From the NCBI GenBank assembly GCA_028293285.1, contig JAQGPC010000153.1, forward strand, positions 1-54,932: 54,932 nucleotides of DNA. The letters run 5' to 3'. This DNA is from Pedosphaera sp. (GTDB lineage Bacteria; Verrucomicrobiota; Verrucomicrobiia; Limisphaerales; Pedosphaeraceae). The translations under genes and the position numbers were made by a program. Below, in pieces: positions 32,867 to 41,167 of this stretch. How positions within the stretch are numbered: position 1 is the stretch's first letter; every line of letters starts with the position of its first letter. The notes under the pieces are model-generated. The model searched no databases, was not told where the DNA came from, and worked only from the letters and a program-made list of their open reading frames with translations.

Positions 32867-33172
32867 ATGAAATGGGTGATCATAATCGCTAATTTGGCTG
32901 CGGCGGGTGCCTTATATTTCCTTGGAAATATGGCGGGGTCAGCGCATCGCGCTCACGCGTACAGCGTATACAAAGAATTGCAATCACAGCATGTTTTGAG
33001 CGAACGGCCCGATTATGATGTAGAAAAACGGCTACGCACCATCGCAAATGGTGGCATGTATTCTTTATGGGTTGCGAAGATTGGTTCTGGAATTTGCATC
33101 GCGAATGCTGTGGTGATTGGATTTTTGCTCAGGAAATCCAGACCTGATTCCAAGGCCGCAATTTCAAATTAG
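32867..33172 (+). CDS. Small two-helix membrane protein of unknown function
   Basis: A 101-residue protein with hydrophobic segments at both ends ('VIIIANLAAAGALYFLGNMAG' and 'IGSGICIANAVVIGFLL') joined by a charged loop ('YKELQSQHVLSERPDYDVEKRLRTI'). No family is recognised. A GGGAAAGAA before the ATG is an acceptable ribosome-binding site. The 140 bases between the transpeptidase stop and this start contain no convincing gene. Confidence 0.6.
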   Translation: MKWVIIIANLAAAGALYFLGNMAGSAHRAHAYSVYKELQSQHVLSERPDYDVEKRLRTIANGGMYSLWVAKIGSGICIANAVVIGFLLRKSRPDSKAAISN

Positions 33173-33193
33173 GACATCACCCAAAACCTTGCA

Positions 33194-33222
33194 TTGACAA
33201 ATTTTCCACCTGCCGCTACAAG
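33194..33222 (+). promoter_or_regulatory. Predicted sigma-70-type promoter with almost no leader
   Basis: A consensus TTGACA (33194-33199) is followed after 17 bases by TACAAG (33217-33222). Transcription would start about 7 bases later, at the GTG start codon at 33229, which would make the message leaderless or nearly so. The -10 box matches at 4 of 6 positions. Confidence 0.5.
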
Positions 33223-33228
33223 ACCTGC

Positions 33229-33609
33229 GTGTTTGCCCGCTTTGCCCATGTGCTGTTGATCGTTGCGTTGATTGGCGCGACCGGCACGCATTGGATGCTG
33301 CTGCAATCTGTGGCTTGGGCAAAAATGCTTTCCGACAACACCCGCACTGAAAGTTTTCAGGCCGCTCTCGAAAAAACATTTGATGGCAAACATCCCTGTG
33401 CCTTGTGCAAACAAATTGCCAAAGGAAAACAGTCTGACCAGAAGACGGAATTTCAGAACGATTTGAAGAAGCTGGAATTTCTCCACGCTCCTGCGGCATT
33501 TGTCTTTTGTTCACCCCAAAGCTTTCAATTGCAACCCGATTTTCAATCTGTGGCTACCACCTGGTCGCAAACTCCTCCGGTTCCGCCTCCCCGAACTCTT
33601 CCCACATAA
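33229..33609 (+). CDS. Small exported CxxC protein, possibly metal-related
   Basis: A 126-residue protein with an N-terminal hydrophobic segment ('ARFAHVLLIVALIGATGTHWMLL') and a conserved-looking 'DGKHPCALCKQIAKGK' motif, with the His and two Cys in metal- or redox-site spacing. The C terminus is Pro-rich. The layout recalls DUF2946-type proteins, which occur near copper and zinc transport genes, but the match is by eye. It starts with GTG and is followed by a pseudopilin, a His-rich secreted protein and an outer-membrane barrel on the same strand. A periplasmic role in metal handling is inferred from that context. Confidence 0.55.
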   Translation: MFARFAHVLLIVALIGATGTHWMLLQSVAWAKMLSDNTRTESFQAALEKTFDGKHPCALCKQIAKGKQSDQKTEFQNDLKKLEFLHAPAAFVFCSPQSFQLQPDFQSVATTWSQTPPVPPPRTLPT

Positions 33610-33717
33610 TTCTTCCTGTCAGCCTTGCGCACGTACCTGCGCGAGGATGTTCCGATGTTCATAAGCATCGGGTTCGTTAATCACTCATTTCATTGCGGAA
33701 GCACCCATGGGTTGTCC

Positions 33718-34362
33718 ATGAGTCAAAAAGCACATTATCGTCTGCGAGCATTCACGCTCATCGAATTGCTGGTGGTGATTGCCATCATTGCAATTCTGGC
33801 GGCACTGCTGTTGCCTGGCCTGGCCAAGGGCAAGGAAAAGGCATGGGCAACTTCCTGCCTAAGTAACGTGCGACAGATTGGCGTGGCCAGCCGGATGTAC
33901 TCGGATGAGAACGCGGATGCCTTGCCGAGATCGTCGCATTCAGGCGAGTCATGGGTGGGCACGTTGCAACCCTACCTGAGTGGCACCAATCTGTGGCGAT
34001 GCCCACGCGATAAAAAAGCCCGCAATTTCAGCTACGCCATAAGTGATTACCTGCTGCCACCGGACGCGGGAGGTATCAATCAGGAGTATTCGAAGTCGGC
34101 CACGCTCCCCTCGCCCAGCGAAACATTGTTTATGACAGAGTGTGCGGATAAATATGCGAATACCGACCACTTTCATTTTGCCCCGCCGGATGGCGGTTAC
34201 ACCCCCGTGGAATTTGAACAGGAAGTGGGAGTAAACCGGCATCAGAACGGCGCGAATTATCTTTTCGTGGATGGCCACGCTCAATTCCTTACCTGGAACC
34301 TGGTAAAACCAAAATTAACTGCCTCGGGCTCACGCTTTATAGACCCGTCAGGCAAACCTTAA
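33718..34362 (+). CDS. Type II secretion pseudopilin-like protein with H-X9-DG tail
   Basis: A 214-residue protein starting at Met 33718. The class III signal '[33 protein letters not shown]' is the prepilin N-terminal cleavage/methylation motif, with Glu at mature position +5. The C-terminal '[19 protein letters not shown]' is the H-X9-DG motif found in large pseudopilin families of Planctomycetes and Verrucomicrobia. Such proteins are thought to assemble with a type II-like secretion system; hundreds of paralogues can occur per genome. The longer frame from 33625 would put 31 polar residues before the signal and is not chosen. Confidence 0.9.
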   Translation: MSQKAHYRLRAFTLIELLVVIAIIAILAALLLPGLAKGKEKAWATSCLSNVRQIGVASRMYSDENADALPRSSHSGESWVGTLQPYLSGTNLWRCPRDKKARNFSYAISDYLLPPDAGGINQEYSKSATLPSPSETLFMTECADKYANTDHFHFAPPDGGYTPVEFEQEVGVNRHQNGANYLFVDGHAQFLTWNLVKPKLTASGSRFIDPSGKP

Positions 34363-34390
34363 CTATTTAACGAAAAACCTTAGATTCAGA

Positions 34391-35209
34391 ATGAAAAAAT
34401 TATTATTGTCCTTATCCATCATTATCCTGATTGCCAAGGGTGCCTTGGCCCAATCGCATGGCCATCTATATATTGGCGCAACAAACACCGCGCAAGGCAC
34501 TCCGCTCATCTTCGATAATGCCTCTGACTATTCGACCAACACTGGCTACATCAAAACACTGACGTATACCAATGGCGCTCAATATGCGGGATATTATCAA
34601 GGCAACATCACATTGACGGGACTGGCAGCAACAGCAGCCTTCAGCGGTCCAGAATTAAACGCAGCCGCATTAGGTTCACAATTATGGGCGCAAATCGTGT
34701 CCGTGGAAGGCCCCGCCGGAGGAGCGTTTGGTTTCTGGGAAGTTAACGCAACCACTCCAACCATTAGCCTGGCCTGCGGAACGACCGGGACAAATGCATT
34801 TAAGGTCACGCAAACTGCTGGCGCACCTGGAGATGACCCTTTTGGCCATATTCACGGACGCCGATTTACTGCTACAAAGCCCGGGAGTTATCTAGTTGGA
34901 TTCCGAGCCCTTGACCGAACAACCAATGGAATAAATAGTGGGCCGATACACACGCCGTCTGAAGTTTTGAAGTTTTACTTCCAAGCGGGAATTAACATTG
35001 CGGCGATAAGTCGAACCAATGGAATGGCTGACGTTACCTTTGGATCAGCTATTGGCCAGACTTTTTACCTGGAATATTCAACCGATCTGAGCAGTGATAT
35101 CTGGACAACCTTGGGAAGTGTGGCCGGAAACGATGCGCTCCAAATATTGTCCGATCCGGCTGCAAACAGCATTTCCCGTTTCTATCATATCAAAGTCACA
35201 ACTCCCTAA
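34391..35209 (+). CDS. Secreted His-rich protein, all3515-like (zinc-regulated family) candidate
   Basis: A 272-residue exported protein (signal 'LSLSIIILIAKGALAQ'). The mature part begins 'SHGHLYIGATNTAQGTPLIF' and has clustered histidines in 'DPFGHIHGRRFTATKPGSYLVGF' and 'PIHTPSEVLKFYF'. This wording resembles the all3515 family of Zur-repressed secreted proteins in cyanobacteria; I propose that by memory of motif, not alignment. The last ~60 residues are the window's recurrent C-terminal module ('TFYLEYSTDLSSDIWTTLG', '..SRFYHIKVTTP'). It is followed after 6 bases by an outer-membrane barrel gene. Zinc binding is an inference from histidine pattern and context. Confidence 0.55.
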   Translation: MKKLLLSLSIIILIAKGALAQSHGHLYIGATNTAQGTPLIFDNASDYSTNTGYIKTLTYTNGAQYAGYYQGNITLTGLAATAAFSGPELNAAALGSQLWAQIVSVEGPAGGAFGFWEVNATTPTISLACGTTGTNAFKVTQTAGAPGDDPFGHIHGRRFTATKPGSYLVGFRALDRTTNGINSGPIHTPSEVLKFYFQAGINIAAISRTNGMADVTFGSAIGQTFYLEYSTDLSSDIWTTLGSVAGNDALQILSDPAANSISRFYHIKVTTP

Positions 35210-35215
35210 CCCATC

Positions 35216-36193
35216 GTGAAAAAATCAACTGTGTCCATTGTTGGACTGTCCTTGATCCTTTCAGGAACAACCACCTCTCTGCTGGCGTGCGATTTATGTT
35301 CCGTGTATTCCGCTGCCCATGCACGGGGCGAAACTGGGAAAGGTTTTTTTGGCGGGGTCGCTGAACAGTTTACGCATTTTGGCACCACGCAGATTGATGG
35401 GATGGAAGTGCCCAATGTGGCCGGGCAACATCTGGACAGCTCCATTTCACAATTATTTGCCGGATATAATTTCAATGACCGTTTCAGCCTGCAATTGAAC
35501 GTGCCTATTATTTACCGGTCTTTCAAACGGCCGGATGATTTGGGCGGAATTGAGCATGGGACGGAATCGGGCCTTGGCGATCTCTCATTGCTGGCAAGTA
35601 TTCGACCGTATTTTCATGAAACGATTAAATCCACATTCAGTTGGAATGTGGTCGGTGGCGTAAAATTTCCGACCGGCAGCTCGCGACGCCTCCATGAAGA
35701 AGTGGACGAATTGACCGCGCCGGAACCACCGCCTGGCGCGCCAGCCAGCGGCATTCATGGACATGACATCACACTGGGCAGCGGGTCCATTGATGGGATT
35801 ATCGGCACAGGAATTTATGCGCGTTGGAAGCGATGCTTTCTGACGGCGTCCACGCAATACACCATTCGCAGCCAGGGCGATTTTAACTACCAATTCGCCA
35901 ACGATCTGACATGGGCAGGCGGCCCGGGATATATGCTGGTCTTGAACGATTATTACACAATTGCAATTCAAGCTGTGGTTTCAGGTGAAACCAAAGGCAA
36001 GGACACATTCCTGGGAATGAAAGCAGAAGACACGGGCATGACAGCAGTATATCTGGGACCTCAAATAAACTTCACGTGGTCGGATAAATTGAGCGCGGAA
36101 ATCGGAGTCGATCTCCCGGTCAGTATAGCGAACACGTCGTTTCAGACGGTGCCGGATTATCGCGTGCGGGCGGGATTGACCTGGCATTTCTAA
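35216..36193 (+). CDS. Outer-membrane beta-barrel (porin-like) protein
   Basis: A 325-residue protein starting with GTG. It has a signal peptide ('SIVGLSLILSGTTTSLLA') and a mature start with a Cys pair, 'CDLCSVYSAAHARGE'. The rest alternates amphipathic strands ('SSISQLFAGYNFNDRFSLQLNVPIIYRSF', 'STFSWNVVGGVKFPTG', 'CFLTASTQYTIRSQGDF') and ends with aromatic Phe ('YRVRAGLTWHF'), the signature of outer-membrane barrels. It lies 6 bases after the His-rich secreted protein and is probably co-expressed. A channel or metal-uptake role is possible; the substrate is unknown. Confidence 0.7.
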   Translation: MKKSTVSIVGLSLILSGTTTSLLACDLCSVYSAAHARGETGKGFFGGVAEQFTHFGTTQIDGMEVPNVAGQHLDSSISQLFAGYNFNDRFSLQLNVPIIYRSFKRPDDLGGIEHGTESGLGDLSLLASIRPYFHETIKSTFSWNVVGGVKFPTGSSRRLHEEVDELTAPEPPPGAPASGIHGHDITLGSGSIDGIIGTGIYARWKRCFLTASTQYTIRSQGDFNYQFANDLTWAGGPGYMLVLNDYYTIAIQAVVSGETKGKDTFLGMKAEDTGMTAVYLGPQINFTWSDKLSAEIGVDLPVSIANTSFQTVPDYRVRAGLTWHF

Positions 36194-36300
36194 CATTCGA
36201 CGCAACCAATTTTGGGGTGCATGGACTGGTGCGGCAGGGTCGCTCGAGCTTCAGTGACCGTATGCCACGACTCCATCAGTCCTGCACCCCAACTATGCGT

Positions 36301-37284
36301 CTAATTTCTATGGGCCTTGTGACAAGAGGCGCAGGAATTATTGATGCGCTGAAAAGCAGCTTCGGCCTTGGTCGTATCCAATGGACGGTCGTTCAACACG
36401 AGATGCAAAGCATGGCTGGCTTCTTCCATCTCTTTCAATTTGGCTTGAAAATCCGCGCCCCGTTTTGCCGGAATAGGTGTGCGAAATAATTCCTTGACCA
36501 GTTCATTTAGCAACAAGGCTTCGTGGGCAGGCTCGATGTCAGGATGCGATGCCACTGGTTGATAGCCAATTTTTTTAAGTAGTTTCAGGTTATCAAAGCG
36601 TTCGTCAATTTGGATCATGGTTTCGGCCAAGGGTGAAACTTCCGATGTTTCCGGCAAATTTACAGGCACGCTTTTTAATACTTCACTGGATGGCGGCTGA
36701 AATTGTACAACACTCTTGTAAAGGCCGCTGTAATTGGTGGCGGTTCCCGCGAGTTTCAACCATGCCTCGGCTTGTGTTGCGGTCCAGCCTTCAGTTGCCA
36801 TGCAAATCACCGCAGCACCAGCGGGCCCACGATGCAAGCCGTGATGGCAATGCACGTAGATGGGGCCGGGCATGATTTCAGCCGCCTTCACCAACCGAAT
36901 GGCCTGGTTCGTGGGGACACGGTCGTAACCAAAGGGAAGATGCACATAACGAATTCCATATTTTCGGGCGGTTTCCACATCCGGTTTGGCGCCGTCCACG
37001 GTGATGATGGTCTTGATGCCAAGCTTTTGAAGTTCAGCAAAGGCCTTTGCGCCTTCGGGAGCGGAACCGGAATAAATGCGGTCACTCAATTGAAAAAAGT
37101 TTTCAATGCCTTTGGATTGGAGTGCATGAACAGCCGGGGAAACGCCATTGGTTTGCACGTTAATTTTGGCAGTCGAATCCTGAGCAGAAAGTTGCGCGCT
37201 GGCGTAAAGAATGACCAGAATTGAAGCCCAAACAATGTTTGCAAGTTTCACGTTACGACAAAATCTAATCGGCATCGGGCGCAA
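36301..37284 (-). CDS. Exported tyrosine-phosphatase-like domain fused to a C-terminal c-type haem site
   Basis: A 327-residue protein. After a hydrophobic export signal (about 13-35) comes a dual-specificity/PTP-like domain: 'FFQLSDRIYSGSAPEG', 'LGIKTIITVDGAKPD', candidate general acid Asp121 in 'HLPFGYDRV', and the full Cys-X5-Arg loop Cys146..Arg152 in 'HCHHGLHRGP'. The last third is a four-helix-like region ('EPAHEALLLNELVKELF', 'EEASHALHLVLND') ending in CASCH (318-322), the haem attachment motif of cytochrome c' or c-556-like proteins. An exported phosphatase domain joined to a haem domain is unusual. It faces the metal-like cluster (convergent) and diverges from the arsR operon. Confidence 0.8.
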   Translation of the reverse strand: MRPMPIRFCRNVKLANIVWASILVILYASAQLSAQDSTAKINVQTNGVSPAVHALQSKGIENFFQLSDRIYSGSAPEGAKAFAELQKLGIKTIITVDGAKPDVETARKYGIRYVHLPFGYDRVPTNQAIRLVKAAEIMPGPIYVHCHHGLHRGPAGAAVICMATEGWTATQAEAWLKLAGTATNYSGLYKSVVQFQPPSSEVLKSVPVNLPETSEVSPLAETMIQIDERFDNLKLLKKIGYQPVASHPDIEPAHEALLLNELVKELFRTPIPAKRGADFQAKLKEMEEASHALHLVLNDRPLDTTKAEAAFQRINNSCASCHKAHRN

Positions 37285-37597
37285 GCACCATTGACGAAAA
37301 CTATGTTCGCCGATGACGAATTGTAAAGGCTATTATGAGATGTCGTCATCCTGAGTACGAGGAACACACTTGCTTTGAAATCTATTTTCATCGTTCTGAG
37401 CCTTACCATTCCAAGTTTACACTCCACAAATTACGACTTTGGAAAAGCAACCGCTTATCATACCCAGAAACACGGGCAACATATTCTTATATTATCCTGC
37501 AAAGGAGTTCCAACAAGCGAGTATTTAAACTCTCAATGAAACTCGCGTGCTGTCTCGAAGCGAGCGCAACTTAGGCATTAATTTTTTTATAGGGACG

Positions 37598-37627
37598 CTT
37601 GACAGGTTATGAATCGGTAGTGTATTT
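37598..37627 (+). promoter_or_regulatory. Promoter of the arsR operon
   Basis: TTGACA at 37598-37603 and a TATTTA-like -10 at 37622-37627 with an 18-base spacer. The start codon of arsR is at 37654. The -10 overlaps the left half of the palindrome at 37625-37640. In the remainder of the 37285-37597 gap no feature is recognised. Confidence 0.55.
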
Positions 37628-37640
37628 AACCACTCGGTTA
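37625..37640. promoter_or_regulatory. Palindromic operator, TTAACC-N4-GGTTAA
   Basis: A perfect 6-4-6 inverted repeat overlapping the -10 region and ending 13 bases before the arsR ATG. Size, symmetry and position are as expected for an ArsR-family dimer that represses its own operon. Binding is inferred. Confidence 0.7.
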
Positions 37641-37653
37641 AGTTAGTTTACAT

Positions 37654-38040
37654 ATGGCGCACGATTCTCTCAGCACTACTTTTGCAGCCCTTGCCGATCC
37701 CACCCGGCGGGCCATCCTGGCTCGGCTCGCATCGGGTGAAACGTCGGTCACGAAGCTGGCTGAACCATTTAGGATGAGCCTGCCCGCCGTATCCAAGCAT
37801 TTGAAAGTGCTGGCGCGGGCGGGTCTGATCACGCGCAGCCGGACGGCGCAGGTGCGGCCCTGCCGACTCAAGGCGAGTCCACTGAAGGATGCGGTGGATT
37901 GGCTCGAACATTACCGGCGCTTTTGGGAAGAGAGTTTTGATCGCCTGGACGATTATTTACGGGAGTTGCAAAAGCAGGAAAAAAATGATTCAACTGAGTT
38001 GAAAGAGAAAAGCCATGGCCGCAAAAAACCATCCCGCTGA
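37654..38040 (+). CDS. ArsR-family transcriptional repressor
   Basis: A 128-residue winged-helix repressor. The opening 'LSTTFAALADPTRRAILARLASGETSVTKLAEPFRMSLPAVSKHLKVLARAGLI' is the ArsR/SmtB helix-turn-helix. The metal-binding ELCVCD motif is absent, so it belongs to the metal-independent branch commonly paired with SRPBCC (AHSA1) genes. The C terminus is basic and charged. It overlaps the following SRPBCC gene by 26 bases and heads a plus-strand array of twelve genes. A perfect palindrome over its own promoter suggests autorepression. Confidence 0.92.
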   Translation: MAHDSLSTTFAALADPTRRAILARLASGETSVTKLAEPFRMSLPAVSKHLKVLARAGLITRSRTAQVRPCRLKASPLKDAVDWLEHYRRFWEESFDRLDDYLRELQKQEKNDSTELKEKSHGRKKPSR

Positions 38041-38497
38041 GAGTCCCGTGGAACGAGAGTCCACCTACACGCGCATCTTCAATGCGCCGCGCCATCTCGT
38101 CTTCAAGGCCTGGACCGATCCCAAGCATGTGGCGCAGTGGTGGGGGCCGCGCGGATTTACGAACCCTGTTTGCGAACTGGACGTGCGGCCGGGTGGTGCC
38201 ATCCGCATTGATATGCGCGGACCGGACGGAACCGTTTATCCAATGACGGGCATTTTCAAGGAGATCGTTGAACCGGAGCGGCTGGTGTTCACCAGTTCCG
38301 CGCTGGACGCGGCAGGCAATCCACTCTTTGAAGTTCTGATCACCGTTACTTTCGTTGAGCAAGCCGGCAAAACGTTACAAACCTTGAGAGCGCAGGTCAG
38401 TAAAATCAAGCCAGGGGCAGCCCAACACCTCGCGGGTATGGACGAAGGCTGGTCGCAAAGTCTGGAACGACTCACCAATTACCTGGCCAAATCTTAA
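38015..38497 (+). CDS. SRPBCC (AHSA1-like) protein 1
   Basis: A 160-residue START-like ligand-binding or chaperone-activator fold. Family wording: 'YTRIFNAPRHLVFKAWTDPKHVAQWWGPRGFT', 'DVRPGGAIRIDMRGPDG', 'IVEPERLVFTSSALD' and the final helix 'GMDEGWSQSLERLTNYL'. Such proteins bind hydrophobic small molecules in a deep cavity; the ligand is unknown. It overlaps the arsR end by 26 bases, so co-translation is expected. It is the first of five SRPBCC proteins in the array. Confidence 0.9.
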   Translation: MAAKNHPAESPVERESTYTRIFNAPRHLVFKAWTDPKHVAQWWGPRGFTNPVCELDVRPGGAIRIDMRGPDGTVYPMTGIFKEIVEPERLVFTSSALDAAGNPLFEVLITVTFVEQAGKTLQTLRAQVSKIKPGAAQHLAGMDEGWSQSLERLTNYLAKS

Positions 38498-38531
38498 GAA
38501 GAACCGATTCAACAATATTGACTTTTAATCT

Positions 38532-39059
38532 ATGACTAAAAATCTCACTGAAGCATCCGGCGATCGGGAATTTGTCATCACGCGCGAATTCGATGCGTCG
38601 CGTGAATTGGTATGGAAGGCGTGGACGGAGCGGGAGCGGATGATGCAATGGTTTGGCCCAAAGGGTTTCACGACGCCGATCGCTAAAATGGATTTTCGTC
38701 CCGGCGGCACATTTCATTATTGCATGCGCTCGGCGGATGGTAAGGAGATGTGGGGCAAGTTTGTATATCGGGAAATCCAGGCACCGGAACGAATCGTTTG
38801 GGTCCATTCCTTTTCAGATGAGCAAGGCGGCACCACCCGGCATCCGATGAGCGCCGACTGGCCGCTGGAAATGCTCTCAACCGCTACGTTCACCGAACGT
38901 GAAGGCAGGACAACAGTGACGTTGCGCTGGGCCGCTCTGAACGCCTCCGAAGCCGAGCAAAAGACTTTCGACACCAGTCACCAAGGCATGAACATGGGTT
39001 GGACAGGAACTTTCGACCAACTGACAGCTTATCTGGCAACGGCCAAGCAAAACCCATAA
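38532..39059 (+). CDS. SRPBCC (AHSA1-like) protein 2
   Basis: A 175-residue paralogue: 'FVITREFDASRELVWKAWTERERMMQWFGPKGFTTP', 'MDFRPGGTFHYCMRSADGKEMWGKFVYREI', 'PERIVWVHSF' and the C-terminal 'HQGMNMGWTGTFDQLTAYL'. It is soluble with no signal peptide. It follows protein 1 by 34 bases. It is most similar by eye to protein 4 (39674-40150), which shares the 'CMRS..G...WGKYREI' block. Confidence 0.9.
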   Translation: MTKNLTEASGDREFVITREFDASRELVWKAWTERERMMQWFGPKGFTTPIAKMDFRPGGTFHYCMRSADGKEMWGKFVYREIQAPERIVWVHSFSDEQGGTTRHPMSADWPLEMLSTATFTEREGRTTVTLRWAALNASEAEQKTFDTSHQGMNMGWTGTFDQLTAYLATAKQNP

Positions 39060-39105
39060 CCCTCAAGTATCAACTCATAGGTCCGACCACTCTAACAACA
39101 TTCTT

Positions 39106-39666
39106 ATGCTTATAAAAATTCTTATTGCTATTGCGACAGTCATTGTCGTGTTTGCCATCATCGTTGCCATGCGGCCATCCGAATTCCGCATCACGCGAAC
39201 GGCTGCCATTTCGGCCGTGCCAGCTGTTGTATTTGAGCAGGTGAACGATCTCCATAAATGGGAAGCCTGGTCGCCTTGGGCAAAAATGGATCCGACGGCA
39301 AAAATTTCTTTTGAGGGTCCTCCAGCCGGGACTGGCGCCGGCTACGACTGGGTCGGCAACAGTAAAGTTGGCGAAGGGCACATGACAATTACGGAGAGCC
39401 GTCCCGTCAGCCTGATCCGCTTCAGGCTCGACTTTCGCAAACCTTTCGCAGGCACCAACACCGCAGAGTTCGCGTTCAAGCCTGAGGGCAGTCAAACCGT
39501 GGTGACTTGGAGCATGACGGGCAAATACAATTTTATTATGAAAGCCATGGGAATTTTCATGAGTTGCGATAAGATGATTGGCAGCCATTTTGAAAAGGGT
39601 CTTGCGGATTTGAACACGGTGGCGAAAGCAGCGAGTAAAGAAACGGCGGCGACTGTGACTAAATGA
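39106..39666 (+). CDS. Membrane-anchored SRPBCC protein 3
   Basis: A 186-residue protein with an N-terminal membrane helix ('ILIAIATVIVVFAIIVAM') followed by a polyketide-cyclase-like SRPBCC domain: 'ISAVPAVVFEQVNDLHKWEAWSPWAKMDPTAKISFEGPPAG', 'GEGHMTITESRPVSLIRFRLDF' and 'VTWSMTGKYNFIMKAMGIFM'. Most of the protein should lie on one face of the membrane. It is a clear paralogue of 43074-43613. It is separated from proteins 2 and 4 by 46 and 7 bases. Confidence 0.9.
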   Translation: MLIKILIAIATVIVVFAIIVAMRPSEFRITRTAAISAVPAVVFEQVNDLHKWEAWSPWAKMDPTAKISFEGPPAGTGAGYDWVGNSKVGEGHMTITESRPVSLIRFRLDFRKPFAGTNTAEFAFKPEGSQTVVTWSMTGKYNFIMKAMGIFMSCDKMIGSHFEKGLADLNTVAKAASKETAATVTK

Positions 39667-39673
39667 AAATCAT

Positions 39674-40150
39674 ATGAGTGCGCGGAATGAATTAGCAACA
39701 GAGTCATCGGAACGGGAACTGATCATCACTCGCATCTTCGATGCGCCACGCAGCCTCGTCTTCAAGGTTTGGACTCAGCCGGAGCATTTGGCTCGCTGGT
39801 TTGGCCCGAAAAACTTCACGCTGCCGTTCTGCGAAATGGATTTCCGTCCGGGCGGTTCGTACCGGTTTTGCATGCGCTCGCCGGAGGGTATCGATTGTTG
39901 GGTATGGGGCAAGTATCGTGAAATCGTGGAGCCGGAGAGGATGGTTTTCACTTGGAACCGCGAAGATGAGAATGGCAATCTTTGGAGCAAAACGGTGGTG
40001 ACGGTGACGTTTGCCGAACATGAAGGGAAAACAAAGTTCACATTATACCAAGCCCTCTTCGAGAAGGTGGAATATCGCGATGAACATAATGTGGGCTGGA
40101 GCGAATGCGTGGAGCGTTTGATGAATTACGTGGAGCATGCTAATAAGTAG
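39674..40150 (+). CDS. SRPBCC (AHSA1-like) protein 4
   Basis: A 158-residue paralogue: 'LIITRIFDAPRSLVFKVWTQPEHLARWFGPKNFTLPFCEMDFRPGG', 'CMRSPEGIDCWVWGKYREIVEPERMVFTW' and 'EHNVGWSECVERLMNYVEH'. Cytoplasmic. It lies 7 bases after the membrane-anchored SRPBCC gene. Local duplication within the array is likely. The ligand is unknown. Confidence 0.9.
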   Translation: MSARNELATESSERELIITRIFDAPRSLVFKVWTQPEHLARWFGPKNFTLPFCEMDFRPGGSYRFCMRSPEGIDCWVWGKYREIVEPERMVFTWNREDENGNLWSKTVVTVTFAEHEGKTKFTLYQALFEKVEYRDEHNVGWSECVERLMNYVEHANK

Positions 40151-40239
40151 ATTTATCCGAAAAATACCAAAACACCCCCTGTTTTTTTACCGTAAATAAA
40201 CTGAAAACTATAACTGATCAGAATAAACGAAATAAAATT

Positions 40240-40677
40240 ATGACTACACCAACTAGTAATCCCACCAAGCTGGTTCAACCCTATCTCTTCTTTGAAGGCC
40301 GTTGCGAAGAGGCGATTGAGTTCTATCGCCGCGCGCTGGGCGCGGAAGTGTTGATGCTGATGCGTTACAAGGACAGTCCCGAACCGGCGCAGCCCGGCTG
40401 CGAACCGCCTGATGTCAACAAGGTGATGCATATGAGCTTTCGCATTGGCGAGAATACCATCATGGCTTCCGATGGCCGCTGCACCGGAAAACCAAATTTC
40501 CAAGGTTTTGCACTGTCGGTCACGGCACCAACGGAAGCCGAGGCCGAGCGGTATTTTAATGCCCTCGCCGAAGGCGGCAAGGTGGAGATGCCGTTGACCA
40601 AAACTTTCTTTTCTCCACGCTTTGGAATGGTGGTTGACCGGTTCGGCGTTTTTTGGATGATACTCGTAGCAGCTTAA
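40240..40677 (+). CDS. VOC (glyoxalase/PhnB-like) protein 1
   Basis: A 145-residue vicinal-oxygen-chelate fold protein: 'VQPYLFFEGRCEEAIEFYRRALGAEV', 'HMSFRIGENTIMASDG', 'FALSVTAPTEAEAERYFNALAEGGKVEMPL' and 'RFGMVVDRFGVFWMILV'. Family members bind a metal between beta-alpha-beta-beta-beta modules or act as binding proteins; this PhnB-like group has no proven reaction. It is part of the ArsR-led array, 89 bases after SRPBCC protein 4. Confidence 0.9.
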   Translation: MTTPTSNPTKLVQPYLFFEGRCEEAIEFYRRALGAEVLMLMRYKDSPEPAQPGCEPPDVNKVMHMSFRIGENTIMASDGRCTGKPNFQGFALSVTAPTEAEAERYFNALAEGGKVEMPLTKTFFSPRFGMVVDRFGVFWMILVAA

Positions 40678-40715
40678 AAACTGTTTAATCTGCAAATATA
40701 TTTTAAGAAAGCCGC

Positions 40716-41153
40716 ATGCAAAAAATCACTCCGTTTTTGTGGTTCGATGGCAAAGCCGAAGAGGCGGCAAAGTTTTATACCTCCATCTTCAAAAACTCGA
40801 AGATTGAAAGCGTTTCTCCCATGTCCGCGACCTTCCAACTCGAAGGACAGAAATTCATGGCGCTGAACGGTGGCCCGATGTTTAAGTTTTCTCCCGCGAT
40901 TTCGTTTTTTGTCAGTTGCGAAACGCAGAAAGAAATAGATTACTTTTGGAAGAAACTTTCCGCGGGCGGGGAAACCCAAAGATGCGGCTGGCTTAAAGAC
41001 AAATTTGGCGTGTCATGGCAGGTCGTTCCTCCGATATTGGGCGAATTATTGAATGACGAAGACGATGAGAAATCGCAACGAGTCATGCAAGCAATGCTCA
41101 AGATGACGAAGCTTGACATCAAGAAGTTGAAAAAGGCATATCAGCAGAAATAG
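40716..41153 (+). CDS. VOC (PhnB-like, 3-dmu-9_3-mt family) protein 2
   Basis: A 145-residue VOC protein: '[28 protein letters not shown]', '[39 protein letters not shown]' and '[17 protein letters not shown]'. This wording belongs to the group once mis-named 3-demethylubiquinone methyltransferase; it has no methyltransferase motif. The last ~30 residues are Lys-rich and helical. It lies 38 bases after VOC protein 1. Confidence 0.9.
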   Translation: MQKITPFLWFDGKAEEAAKFYTSIFKNSKIESVSPMSATFQLEGQKFMALNGGPMFKFSPAISFFVSCETQKEIDYFWKKLSAGGETQRCGWLKDKFGVSWQVVPPILGELLNDEDDEKSQRVMQAMLKMTKLDIKKLKKAYQQK

Positions 41154-41167
41154 ACAACGTAACATTT

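Noticed and set aside
37654-38040. Arsenic or metal sensing by the ArsR protein
   Set aside because: The Cys-containing metal site is absent and no arsenic-resistance gene is present.
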